Assembly: GCA_903882665.1 (NCBI GenBank)
Contig: CAIRXW010000043.1
Location: 87,655-151,654, forward strand
Direction: 5' to 3'
From: an uncultured Chlorobiaceae bacterium
Lineage (GTDB): Bacteria > Bacteroidota > Chlorobiia > Chlorobiales > Chlorobiaceae
DNA length: 64,000 nucleotides
Shown: positions 1 to 8,920 of the stretch, piece after piece
Layout: every line of letters begins with the position of its first letter
Position numbering within the stretch: the first letter of the stretch is position 1
Program-made: the position numbers and the translations under genes
Notes under the pieces: generated by a model
The model's database searches: none
Seen by the model: only the letters and a program-made list of their open reading frames with translations
Told to the model about the DNA's origin: nothing

Positions 1-835
1 ACGGTTCATGCAAAAAAGAGATTGTCGGGTTAAGCTGTGTCCGGTAGATTTCGGTCAGGCAAGCTGAATACATCAGGCTGTTTCCGAATGACACCAGCGC
101 ATTGACGGCATTATCCGGCGGACGTTTCACCCGTTCCGAGAATGAAAAAGCCGGGTCAGCCGAGCGAAGCAGATGCTGCCAAGATTGATAATAAAACCTG
201 CGAATATTCCCTTCAATGCCCATCAGGCAAGGAATATCCGATGCCGTGGCAATCGCACCCGAAAGCGACTCAATCTGCGCTATGGTATGAAAGAGCATGT
301 CAACACTCTCCTGCCCCAGCGCAGCCTGCCGTGAATCAGCGGTGTAGTATTTCAAATTTCGCGCAATATTTGCCGCCGCAGCCTCAATAAACTCGCGAGC
401 AAGTTCCATCCGTTTTTTCAGTGAGCTGTAATGCTTCACCTGATGCACAACCAGATACCCCGACAACAAGTATTCACGCGGGTAGTAGGAACCTGAATAA
501 AACCCGTAATAGTTGAACAGGTGCATAGGAATGTGGTACTTGGTCAAGAAGTTCAGAAACTTCGTGTTGAAGTTCACCTCCCCGAACACAAAAAACGAAT
601 CAATGTTATTGATCGGGATCACTCGCCTTCCACCGGTATTAAGCTTGCCATCGTTCACAGGATTGAGCGAAAAGCTCTCCAGCTCATCCGACTCAAAATA
701 GAGCAAAGGATCCGTTTCAATAGTCACCTCATCCTGCGTGACATACGGCACAAAACAAATGGTGTTCTCACGCCGCATAAGTACACCATTTGAGAAGATG
801 TAAAACGGCTGTTTTGTAGGAATTGATTGGGACAT
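1..835 (-). CDS. cas1: CRISPR-associated endonuclease Cas1 (partial, C-terminus cut by window edge)
   Basis: Cas1 is the integrase that, with Cas2, inserts new spacers into the CRISPR array. The minus-strand frame opens with ATG at 835 and stays open for 278 codons to the window edge; full-length Cas1 is usually about 330 residues. A beta-strand-rich N-terminal half is followed by the helical catalytic part. The family motif MGIEGNIRRFYYQSW carries the predicted catalytic Glu (residue 208), and SFLHEP near the cut end carries the catalytic His (residue 276). The third acidic ligand would lie just beyond the edge. It starts 3 nt after the cas3 stop, so it is the next gene of the same operon. 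No cas4 separates the two, which is unusual for a type I-B-like locus. Confidence 0.93.
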   Translation of the reverse strand, partial: MSQSIPTKQPFYIFSNGVLMRRENTICFVPYVTQDEVTIETDPLLYFESDELESFSLNPVNDGKLNTGGRRVIPINNIDSFFVFGEVNFNTKFLNFLTKYHIPMHLFNYYGFYSGSYYPREYLLSGYLVVHQVKHYSSLKKRMELAREFIEAAAANIARNLKYYTADSRQAALGQESVDMLFHTIAQIESLSGAIATASDIPCLMGIEGNIRRFYYQSWQHLLRSADPAFSFSERVKRPPDNAVNALVSFGNSLMYSACLTEIYRTQLNPTISFLHEP

Positions 836-838
836 TTA

Positions 839-3058
839 CTAACAATAAAGATTGTCGAAATTATAATCAATGTTCAAACCTTCTTCAAAAGTGTAAGCAG
901 ATTCTAATGCGACCATAATATTCCTTTTCTCATCGCCTATGACTATTTCGGTTGGACTTATGCAGCCGTTTGAAATACCCCGCTGAGCCAAATAAATAGG
1001 AATTGCTATACCACACTCATTCTTAAATTCTTGAAAATCCATATAGTTTTTAAAATAACCCTCAGGGTGTTTTATAAATACCTTTACTTGAGCAGGAATA
1101 TTGCGGCTTTTCCATTGCATGGTATCTTCTTCGTCTTCTTTCATTTCATCAGCAGGAAGAAATAACCAATTGGCAATAAATGACTCTTCCAAACATCTTG
1201 CATTGTTTATTGCATTACTTGGAGATTCTTGCTGCTTGTCATAGACTTGGTTCACAAGATTTACAAAATCGGCTGCCGAATAGTCTTTTAGCTCAAGTAA
1301 ATCTTTTGTTTTCATGAATGCCGGATTTGCTTCCCAGCCAGTTTTCCGCATGTATGAGCCGTAAGGGGCTGGGTAATCTATTTCATTTCTAGTGGGCAAA
1401 ATTACATGAAGCAAACCAACTTGTTTTCCAAATCGCGATAACCGCCCGACACGTTGAACCAGTCTATCTATCGGACACAATTCTGAAATCATATAATCAG
1501 CACTAATATTCACACTAATTTCTCCAATTTGTGTCAAAATTGCAATCCCGTTTGCTTTATTTTCTTTCCAGGCAGAGGCTCCGAGCATGTCCAGCAATAG
1601 CTCTTCTTTTTTCTTCTTATCGGCTTCAATAAACCGACTGTGATACAACACAGGCTCAACATTTTGCTTCTTAAATCGTTGATATAACTGCATTGCACTT
1701 GCAACCGTGTTAGCATAAATAATTGTCGGTTGTGTTTTGCTTGCTATCAATAGTTCATCAATTTCATCCAAGTCCGAGTAAGATTGAATTGATTTCACTT
1801 CACAACGGGTGCGGGATAAATCCGAAACATCTTCTTGTATTTTCAAATTATGATAACCGGCTTTTTCATATATTTTTAGCGATGAATCGGGGAGCGAGGC
1901 ACTCATAAGCATAACGGGAACTGCCAAAACCCTTGTTAAGAAGAGTAATTTTACAATATTTTCCTGTGTAAAAGCATCATAAAAATCAGCTTCATCAATA
2001 ACCAAACAGCTATGTGCAAGGTTGAACACAATGCCGTGATGGTCTTCCCGCGAAAGCGTTAGGGAAGCTAAAAGATGGTCTATTGTGCAAACCGTTACGG
2101 GTGATTCAAGCAAACGTGCAAACTCGTGAATCATCCGCTCTTTATGTTCATTTTCTTTTGACAGCTTAGCGTTCTCACTGTGGTGACTAAACCATGAGCT
2201 TGAGTGATATAGCCCTGTTTCCGAAACGCACTCATTAACATTCAAAGCCAATGCATTTGACGTAAAACGAGTCGGCATTGCAATCACTAAACGATCTGCT
2301 CGTTTTGCATCAATTTGTTTTTTTGCCCAAAGCAATGCCGCATCAGTTTTGCCCGCACCGGTTGGAGCGCGAAGTAAAAGCAGCGGTTCAGTTGAAAAAT
2401 CTGCCACTAATTGCTGAACCGGTCGCATTTCCCATGCTTCGGGGAATTCATAGCGAAATGGCTGAAACTCAGGTACAAAACGCTCCCTCTCGTCAATATT
2501 TTCCTGAATACTCGCCCGATGGTCTGCAAGTTGCAAATATGAGCGAACGCCTGAAAACTTATAATGCCATTGAAGTGCGTTTTCAAAAGCGTCTTTCGCG
2601 ATAGGGTCAAACGCATTATTTGAAAGACGTTTGAACGAATCCCAAAAGACTTGTGCACCTTTCAGTTCTGCATCCAACCAACGTTTTTCATGCCCGCTTG
2701 ACAATTTTTTATGGTGTGCGGCAATTGCAATTTTGACAGGTTCCGAAAGCTGTTTTTCTTGGAGCATAATCAGTGAAGCAATTTCATGCCGAATACCGAC
2801 TTTCATTAAATTGCTACCATATTTTTCCCCTGCTAAAAATTTTTGATAGTCTTTTTCGCAAGCAGCCTGCCATTTTTTGTGAGCTTTTCCTTCATCGTGA
2901 AACAGTGCAGCAATTTCAACTTCTTTTTGGAAGTGATTTCCTGTAAAGCGTTCATATTTTTCAGCAACAAAGGGATGATTGGAAACGCAAATTTGCGCTT
3001 CCTGCTCAACGTCTTTAGAATGTTTTTCGAACGTTATACCTGTAGGTTTTGCTAACAT
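839..3058 (-). CDS. cas3: CRISPR-associated helicase-nuclease Cas3 with N-terminal HD domain
   Basis: Cas3 is recruited by Cascade to the R-loop, where it nicks and unwinds target DNA. The 739-residue protein has an HD nuclease domain at about residues 10-190 (His13, His54-Asp55 in FHDEGKAHKKW, His91, His115-His116) and a superfamily 2 helicase core. The helicase core shows Walker A APTGAGKT (231-238), motif II VIDEAD, motif III SAS and motif VI QRVGRLSRFGK. All HD ligands and helicase motifs appear intact, so it should be active. It lies 14 nt after cas7 and 3 nt before cas1 on the same strand, consistent with one transcript. Confidence 0.96.
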   Translation of the reverse strand: MLAKPTGITFEKHSKDVEQEAQICVSNHPFVAEKYERFTGNHFQKEVEIAALFHDEGKAHKKWQAACEKDYQKFLAGEKYGSNLMKVGIRHEIASLIMLQEKQLSEPVKIAIAAHHKKLSSGHEKRWLDAELKGAQVFWDSFKRLSNNAFDPIAKDAFENALQWHYKFSGVRSYLQLADHRASIQENIDERERFVPEFQPFRYEFPEAWEMRPVQQLVADFSTEPLLLLRAPTGAGKTDAALLWAKKQIDAKRADRLVIAMPTRFTSNALALNVNECVSETGLYHSSSWFSHHSENAKLSKENEHKERMIHEFARLLESPVTVCTIDHLLASLTLSREDHHGIVFNLAHSCLVIDEADFYDAFTQENIVKLLFLTRVLAVPVMLMSASLPDSSLKIYEKAGYHNLKIQEDVSDLSRTRCEVKSIQSYSDLDEIDELLIASKTQPTIIYANTVASAMQLYQRFKKQNVEPVLYHSRFIEADKKKKEELLLDMLGASAWKENKANGIAILTQIGEISVNISADYMISELCPIDRLVQRVGRLSRFGKQVGLLHVILPTRNEIDYPAPYGSYMRKTGWEANPAFMKTKDLLELKDYSAADFVNLVNQVYDKQQESPSNAINNARCLEESFIANWLFLPADEMKEDEEDTMQWKSRNIPAQVKVFIKHPEGYFKNYMDFQEFKNECGIAIPIYLAQRGISNGCISPTEIVIGDEKRNIMVALESAYTFEEGLNIDYNFDNLYC

Positions 3059-3072
3059 TAAAAATTATTCTA

Positions 3073-4080
3073 TTATTCTTGTTGATTAAAAGGTATCTCT
3101 GTTTGACTGATGGCAATATCAGTACTTACTTGATTTTTCAAGCCAAAATTTGGAAGAAATGCCTCTTCAAAAGTTTTGATTATTGAATCTTTCTCACACG
3201 GATCATAAAGATTATTCTTTTCAAGAAACTCGAAGGCGTTCTTATATGCCTTTCCGACGCTTACGTCGCCTACCTTGTCATTTCCTAAAAAATAAGTAGC
3301 TTCACGCTCATCCAATTCAGCAAGAATGTTAATTCTTTCCTTTTCATCGGCATCAAAATAGCGCGATGCCTTACGACTCAGTTTGGAATCAAAAACGATT
3401 AAAACAGTTTGCGGTTCACCAGTAGTTGCGTTTCGTGCTTGTTGGGCATAATCAGTTAATGATCGTGTAGCTTCTAAATACATTTTAGCTCTACGTTTGC
3501 GTTCTGTTTCTGCAACATGCTTCACAAATAGTGTTTTAAGATGCACGCCCTTATTCCCTGATTTTTCACCGTACTCGAACTTTTTTGAAATACTCAATGA
3601 AGAAAGATCAAGATGAAAATTCATGAGCATCATATCGGACTGGCTGAATTCGCGAGTTGCTAACGCTTGGTCTCTGTCGCCTTCGCTATCCATTTTTAAG
3701 CGAATTAACAAATCACGTCCAATATCACTTTGTTCAAGAGCTACGGCAGGAGTGACACTCATCGGAGAAATTCTACGGCCAGAATAATTACCTGCCGATG
3801 GGTGCATAAAACCTCCCAAATCTGCACGCAAATCGGTTTCAATTGCATTACTAATCCCATCGCCATTTGAAACATGGGTTGCTCCTCTGTTGGTATCTTC
3901 TATATTTAAGCGTTCCATAGCACTGAAAAAGGCATGACGCTGCATTTGCCCTGAGATATATACACGCTCATCTGGACGGCGTTTTATGGATGAAGCGTTG
4001 CCCAATAGTTTTTCTCCTCCATTTGCAATGTGATTTGTCATTGGTGACAGTAGCGTAACCAAAATTCCTTTGATAACCAT
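3073..4080 (-). CDS. cas7: Cascade backbone subunit Cas7 (DevR/Csh2-like family)
   Basis: Cas7 forms the helical backbone that coats the crRNA spacer in the type I effector complex. The 335-residue protein has the RAMP-like N-terminus typical of the Cas7/DevR family: a hydrophobic first strand, then NASSIKRRPDERVYISGQM and RHAFFSAMERL. A central segment (residues about 75-125) rich in Gly, Asn and Asp resembles the thumb insertion that contacts RNA. It sits between the cas8 and cas3 genes, 34 nt after cas8. Family membership is clear; the exact subtype model (I-A or I-B type) would need a profile search. Confidence 0.9.
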   Translation of the reverse strand: MVIKGILVTLLSPMTNHIANGGEKLLGNASSIKRRPDERVYISGQMQRHAFFSAMERLNIEDTNRGATHVSNGDGISNAIETDLRADLGGFMHPSAGNYSGRRISPMSVTPAVALEQSDIGRDLLIRLKMDSEGDRDQALATREFSQSDMMLMNFHLDLSSLSISKKFEYGEKSGNKGVHLKTLFVKHVAETERKRRAKMYLEATRSLTDYAQQARNATTGEPQTVLIVFDSKLSRKASRYFDADEKERINILAELDEREATYFLGNDKVGDVSVGKAYKNAFEFLEKNNLYDPCEKDSIIKTFEEAFLPNFGLKNQVSTDIAISQTEIPFNQQE

Positions 4081-4114
4081 TTTTATTTCCTCGTGTTTGA
4101 AGTTTAAATAAATT

Positions 4115-5677
4115 TTAATCTATCTCAGATTTCGAATCATCAAGCACTAATTCAGATAATTGCGGCATTTCGTACGGTTCGCGTTCTTCGCTTGTACTAC
4201 GCAAGCGAGAGTAAGCGACAATTAAGTTTTTTGATTCCTCAAGCGTTAGTTTTCCACTGGCAACTGCATCAAAAAATAGTGTAGCTGAATTTGGTGCGTC
4301 ACTTTGAGAAAGTCTTCCTGCACGAGTTACAACCTGAGCTAAAAGCGCATCGTGAGACTTGGCAGCAAATACAGTGCTTTCCATTTCCGCCAAAAACTTA
4401 GACTTTAGCTTGCGAATCGCTTCCTTATCATTTTTTTTATCCCGATTCTCCGCCTCTTTACGCGCCGCCCAATAAGCTGTACTGTTAAGCCATTGCCCTA
4501 AAGCCCGTGCAGATTGCACGATAGTTTCATCTTTTTGCATAGCATTGATAAAATAGGTGTTAAATAATTTTTCAAGTATCTGGGGGTATTCGGCACGAAT
4601 TGAAAGGAAATCCTGAAAGCTTTTTTGTTCAAAAAGCTGAAAAAATCGTGATGCAAAAAGAAAAAAAAGTTGGTATTTTGTGCTTGACAAGTCTCTTTCT
4701 GAAAGAATTTTAGAATATTGAATAGCGTCAATAATGTCGCTAAGGAAATCATTTTTTGCTAACTCAACAATCCAGTGGCCAAAGGAAACCGATTTAGCAT
4801 TTCCATATTCAACAATGTAAATCGGACGCGATTTCAAGCTATCAAGAACAAACTTGCCTTCGTCCCAATAATTTGCTTCTTTTGCCCAACGGCCAATTGC
4901 GCCTAATAAACCGACACTGCCTAAAGCAGATTGCCGTGGCGCATAAGGAAAGTTTCCACTGCAAATTTTCGGCCGGTTAAAGCTATAAACTGTTTCAGTC
5001 TTCTTGTTAACTGTTTTTACCTTACCAAATAAAAGCTTTTTGGTTTCTGACTCAGACATTTTTCGGAATAGGTGTATAAACCTTTTTAAATCGTTTATTT
5101 CCAAGTCAGGAATAATACAGGCAGAGTCAGTTTCTCCACTCATTAATTTCGGTAACAACGCAGGCTTATCCGGTGTAAAGGTGGTAATCGCACAGCTTGC
5201 CACTTCAATTAATGATGATTTGGAATTTGATTGGGATTGTTTGCCATTATTAATTTTACCGGAAAGCGGCATAAGCGACATCGTAGCTTCTTTACTTGCA
5301 AAAAGTTTTCCACTCTTTAATTCTTTTTGCGTATCAGAAATCGCTTTCCAAGCATTTCCTGCACCTTTATTTGAGGTAATGACTGTCGGAGCAAGAAAAT
5401 ACGAAACCTCAGCCGAGACATCTTTTCCTACTTGAACAATAGACTCCCCTTTTTTACCTATTCTTTTAGGATTTTTATTAAAAAAGTCCTTACTCAAATA
5501 TCGAAATTCAACTAAATCATTTTCGATATTAAATGGCAATGGTTCAAGCCGAAAATGATTTTGTCCGTTTTCCAATTCCGAAATAAGCATATCAGGCGTG
5601 ACTTCTTCAGGAGAATCAAGCTTATTATTCAGCATTGTAAGGGCAAGACCGTAACGCCCATAAAAATGATTAACCAT
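4115..5677 (-). CDS. Cascade large subunit Cas8 (type I-B-like)
   Basis: This is the only gene in the operon large and divergent enough to be the Cascade large subunit, which recognises the PAM. It encodes 520 residues. Its start overlaps the cas5 stop by 8 nt and it precedes cas7. The region SGNFPYAPRQSALGSVGLLG, with its aromatic and basic residues, looks like the conserved core. The C-terminal 140 or so residues are almost entirely helical and charged, as expected where the small subunit Cas11 is fused or internally encoded. No separate small-subunit gene exists in the operon. The assignment rests on context and overall character more than on a signature motif. Confidence 0.8.
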   Translation of the reverse strand: MVNHFYGRYGLALTMLNNKLDSPEEVTPDMLISELENGQNHFRLEPLPFNIENDLVEFRYLSKDFFNKNPKRIGKKGESIVQVGKDVSAEVSYFLAPTVITSNKGAGNAWKAISDTQKELKSGKLFASKEATMSLMPLSGKINNGKQSQSNSKSSLIEVASCAITTFTPDKPALLPKLMSGETDSACIIPDLEINDLKRFIHLFRKMSESETKKLLFGKVKTVNKKTETVYSFNRPKICSGNFPYAPRQSALGSVGLLGAIGRWAKEANYWDEGKFVLDSLKSRPIYIVEYGNAKSVSFGHWIVELAKNDFLSDIIDAIQYSKILSERDLSSTKYQLFFLFASRFFQLFEQKSFQDFLSIRAEYPQILEKLFNTYFINAMQKDETIVQSARALGQWLNSTAYWAARKEAENRDKKNDKEAIRKLKSKFLAEMESTVFAAKSHDALLAQVVTRAGRLSQSDAPNSATLFFDAVASGKLTLEESKNLIVAYSRLRSTSEEREPYEMPQLSELVLDDSKSEID

Positions 5678-6386
5678 TTGTTAAGCCCTCCCGGAAACTA
5701 ATATCTACCCAACCTTCGCTTGTACCCAAATAACCAATATTCATATCAAAACAAGCAGTTTGAAGTAAACTCAAAAGCTGACGATTTATGTTAATTCTAA
5801 ACATATAGTTTCCTTTTGCTATGATAAATTCCCGTTTTGGAACTGACCGATAGTAAAGCGGAAATAGCGCACGATTATCCATGAAGAATTTTCCAAAATC
5901 TTTTTCAGTGAGTTCTTTTGATTTCATTTTGGATTTAATAATGTTTCTTTCATTTTCAAGTCGCCAATCGTAATTAATTGCACCATCCGCATGGCGTTGA
6001 TCGCCTCCTATGAGATGCTGTGACCACAAGTCTTCATAATATTGCAATATCGGAACAAAAGTCGGTGATACAAGTTGAAAGTAATAGCCAACCAGCGATT
6101 GATAGCCAGCTTCCGACTCTTCTTTTTCAAGTTCTTGCTTAAAATTTTTTTTATGCCTTTTTTTCATCTCTTTGAAAATTTTTGCTCGATCCTCTTTAGA
6201 AAAATGCCAACCAAGTAGATTTTCAAAAAGACCTGAAAGCATAAATTTTGTAGGAATACTTTCTGTTTTATAATAAGAACCGGGTAGATTATTGACCATT
6301 GAAAGTGGTGCAAGAGGCTGAATTTTCAGAATGGCAATTGCATCCAACATGGGTTCTTCAAAAAGCAATGAAATATCTATTTCCAT
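5670..6386 (-). CDS. cas5: Cascade subunit Cas5
   Basis: Cas5 caps the 5' handle of the crRNA and bridges to the large subunit. The 238-residue protein has the RAMP opening strand (AIAILKIQPLAPLSMV) followed by the Cas5-type loop and helix NLPGSYYKTESIPTKFMLSG LFENLLGW, where SIPTK/LSGLFENLLG matches the family's 'threonine-K ... G(L/M)xxNxLG' pattern. A second RAMP-like half (about 165-238) ends in GWVDISFREG. It starts 24 nt after cas6 and overlaps cas8 by 8 nt, so it is probably translationally coupled to it. Placing cas5 before cas8 and cas7 differs from the usual I-B order (cas6-cas8b-cas7-cas5). Confidence 0.85.
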   Translation of the reverse strand: MEIDISLLFEEPMLDAIAILKIQPLAPLSMVNNLPGSYYKTESIPTKFMLSGLFENLLGWHFSKEDRAKIFKEMKKRHKKNFKQELEKEESEAGYQSLVGYYFQLVSPTFVPILQYYEDLWSQHLIGGDQRHADGAINYDWRLENERNIIKSKMKSKELTEKDFGKFFMDNRALFPLYYRSVPKREFIIAKGNYMFRININRQLLSLLQTACFDMNIGYLGTSEGWVDISFREGLTNG

Positions 6387-6410
6387 TTTTATGACAAATT
6401 TATTGTAATC

Positions 6411-7235
6411 TCATTTCCCTCTACCATTTCCTTTCTCATCAACCCTCACCATCCCAAGCCCCATTGCATTATTTACCCCAAAGCCACATTCATAGCCAAC
6501 CTTGATCAACTCTGGATGACCCGTCACGGTAAACGGGCATTCGATGGCCTTGACTCTGCTCTCTCTTCCGTTGGCGTCCTTGATGGTAATCAGCTTTTCC
6601 ACACTTCTCCCCTTCTCCTCAGTCCGCTTGAGATATCCAGCTTCAAACATTATCGAAAATGGGACGCTGCTATCTGGTGGTTCAGCGCCATAGATACCCC
6701 GATACTTGGCTTGCAGATTGTGCAACAGCATGTCGGACAGACGGTTGTCGCTATAGCGGAGATACTCTTTTGTATTCATTCCAAAAGAAGGATCACGATA
6801 GAGCGAAGCGGCAAGGGGGGAGAGCATCGAAAATGCCATCCGTTCCGACCACTCCGGATCGGGTAACGACTCGATAAGCTGCTTCTCGAACAAAGTGTTT
6901 TCTATCCGCAATGCACCATCAGCAAAGAGACCGGTAATAAGATGCTGCAAAAACTCCTCTTTGGGGGAGGAGAGATAGAGCGTCACCGCACGGGAGCGCG
7001 ACACCATTCGCCCCTGCTCTACAGTGCGTACCGGAATCTGCAAGTTTGAAAAGGTAAAATATTTAAACTTTTGCCGGGCGCCTTCAGACGCATATCCATG
7101 CTCGTGCAACTGCGTGGCAAAAGAGGTTGATGAGTGTGCGAGCGTGGCGTAAATCGCTGAGGCGAGATGATAGCCTGTATTGAGCGGAAGATACTCTACA
7201 GATTTCTGCTGCCGAAGTGTCAGTTTGAGTCTCAT
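6411..7235 (-). CDS. cas6: CRISPR RNA endoribonuclease Cas6
   Basis: Cas6 cuts the long CRISPR transcript within each repeat to make crRNAs. The 274-residue protein shows the double-ferredoxin Cas6 layout, with an N-terminal RAMP strand (MRLKLTLRQQKSVEYLPLN) and a helix beginning YHLASAIYATL. It ends with the diagnostic glycine-rich loop GYECGFGVNNAMGLGMV near the C-terminus. His23 is a candidate for the general base. It is the first gene of the minus-strand cas operon; the 255 nt upstream separate it from the TolC-like gene and presumably hold the operon promoter. The gene starts at an ATG directly before the RAMP strand. Confidence 0.92.
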   Translation of the reverse strand: MRLKLTLRQQKSVEYLPLNTGYHLASAIYATLAHSSTSFATQLHEHGYASEGARQKFKYFTFSNLQIPVRTVEQGRMVSRSRAVTLYLSSPKEEFLQHLITGLFADGALRIENTLFEKQLIESLPDPEWSERMAFSMLSPLAASLYRDPSFGMNTKEYLRYSDNRLSDMLLHNLQAKYRGIYGAEPPDSSVPFSIMFEAGYLKRTEEKGRSVEKLITIKDANGRESRVKAIECPFTVTGHPELIKVGYECGFGVNNAMGLGMVRVDEKGNGRGK

Positions 7236-7490
7236 AAGGGGTGAAGCTCAGAAAACTGTGACACAAATCGCTCATTATTCAGCCATAAATGAGCAAACGG
7301 CGGTATGGAGTGTGATGAAATAACCATGAGTTTAAGCGGATAAAGGATGGCATCAACAAACACATCAGCTCAACACTCACTTTACACAATATTTTCATCA
7401 AACTATAAAGAACCGCAAGGTTATTAATGAATTACTTTTTTTTGCATTTTCGCCGATCACCTCGTTCTGAACATCCTTGAAGGGTCGTAA

Positions 7491-8861
7491 TCAACCATGT
7501 GACGCAACCTCAACCCGTGATCGTCCGAGAGCTTTTTCGAGCTGAACACCGGCGACAAGGTAGTCGTATACCGCCTGCAAATAGTTGGTTTTTGCCTTGT
7601 TGAGCTGCAGTTCAGCATCGGTCAACTCAAGCCGGGAGCCGATACCCTCTCTGAAACGCAGGAGTGATATGTTATAACTCCGCTCGGCGACACTTATGGT
7701 TTGACTCTGTACTTCGATTCTCTTTTGCGACTCCCTGAAGTTTAAGATCCTTACCTCAACCTCAGCGCGGATATTAGCTTTCAGATCTTCAAGTCTTGTG
7801 CGGGTTTGCAGTTGCGCTATCCTGGCCTGCTCAACCTGGGCGCTGATTCGATAACCGGTAAAAAGAGGCATGGTGAACTGAAGGCCAACTGAGGAAGAGG
7901 TTGGCCAGAGAGCATCAGCGTACCGAATATTGTCGTTAAATGCCGTTTGAGACTCCAGTTTACCGAATGCCGAGATCACAGGAAAACGCTGGGCACGGAC
8001 GGCACTGACTTTTTCACCCTCCGCCTTGACCTGAAAATCGAGCTGACGAAGATCGGGCCTTGAATCCAGAGCCTCACGATATGCCGCAGCAATATCCGAG
8101 GGACAGGATGCTGAAGAGAGCTCAAGCTTCCCGGTCAGCACAATGCTGTTGTCGAGTGGAATACCCATCGCATTTTTCAGCTTTGTCAGAGTTGTCGCCA
8201 CCCGGTTTTGCGCCTGTAAAAGATCAGGGCGAAGATTTTCAACCGAGAGAAAAGCCTTGAGGGTATCAATATCAGCAGCAACCCCCTGCCGGAACATGGC
8301 ACGGGTATCCTTTCTTGATTGCTCCCAGCGAGCTATGCTCTGCTCAATCAGCTTCAACTGATCTTTTGATATGAGGGCATCAAAATAGGAGATCTTGATG
8401 TCGGCAACAACCGCCGCCTCGGTAGTGCGGTAAGCCGCTTCACTCATCTTGCGAACAATACTGGCAGCTTTTATACCGGTAATGGCGGATATATTAAAAA
8501 GTGGCTGATGCAGATCAAGTGTGGCATGTCCTGCATTATCGGAGCTTGTCTCAAGAGTCGTAGGAAGTCCCTGGCCAGGAGGAAAAAGAAGAACAGATGG
8601 TTTCAGCGTGCGAGTATAGGTAAAAGCGGTGGAAATCTGGGGCAATACCTCCGACCATGTCTCCCGGATTTTCTGACCCGCCATATTCTTGTCAAGTCGG
8701 GCAATCTCCAGTGAGCGGCTTCTTTCCAACCCGATACGTACGGCATCGTCAAGCGAAATTGATCTGCTCTCTCCCAAAGCATCGGCTGCGGCCTCTGTAG
8801 CAGGGAGTGCAAGCACAAGGAAGGTCAGCAACAACAACAATATCGGTCTTATCCTGTTCAT
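7491..8861 (-). CDS. TolC family outer-membrane efflux protein
   Basis: TolC-type proteins form the outer-membrane channel of tripartite efflux pumps or type I secretion. The chosen start (ATG 8861) gives 456 residues beginning MNRIRPILLLLLTFLVLALP, a classical signal peptide; a start 12 codons upstream would bury it. Two homologous outer-membrane-factor repeats follow, rich in Ala/Gln helices, with the typical opening SISLDDAVRIGLERS and the barrel-edge phrase LFNISAITGIKAAS. Length and repeat layout are those of a complete family member. No inner-membrane pump or adaptor lies beside it, so the partner is encoded elsewhere. Its 5' end lies 60 nt downstream of rarA on the same strand. Confidence 0.88.
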   Translation of the reverse strand: MNRIRPILLLLLTFLVLALPATEAAADALGESRSISLDDAVRIGLERSRSLEIARLDKNMAGQKIRETWSEVLPQISTAFTYTRTLKPSVLLFPPGQGLPTTLETSSDNAGHATLDLHQPLFNISAITGIKAASIVRKMSEAAYRTTEAAVVADIKISYFDALISKDQLKLIEQSIARWEQSRKDTRAMFRQGVAADIDTLKAFLSVENLRPDLLQAQNRVATTLTKLKNAMGIPLDNSIVLTGKLELSSASCPSDIAAAYREALDSRPDLRQLDFQVKAEGEKVSAVRAQRFPVISAFGKLESQTAFNDNIRYADALWPTSSSVGLQFTMPLFTGYRISAQVEQARIAQLQTRTRLEDLKANIRAEVEVRILNFRESQKRIEVQSQTISVAERSYNISLLRFREGIGSRLELTDAELQLNKAKTNYLQAVYDYLVAGVQLEKALGRSRVEVASHG

Positions 8862-8920
8862 AAAAGAGTCTGTCTTGATGAAAAAAACAATATACAAAGA
8901 GCCGTCCGGTTTCGTAACAA

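Noticed and set aside
142..793. Plus-strand frames in the first 800 nt
   Set aside because: They lie antisense to cas1, which has clear catalytic motifs in the minus-strand frame.
7236..7490. CRISPR array or leader next to cas6
   Set aside because: No repeated unit of 25-37 bp is present; the array is presumably beyond cas1 on the left.
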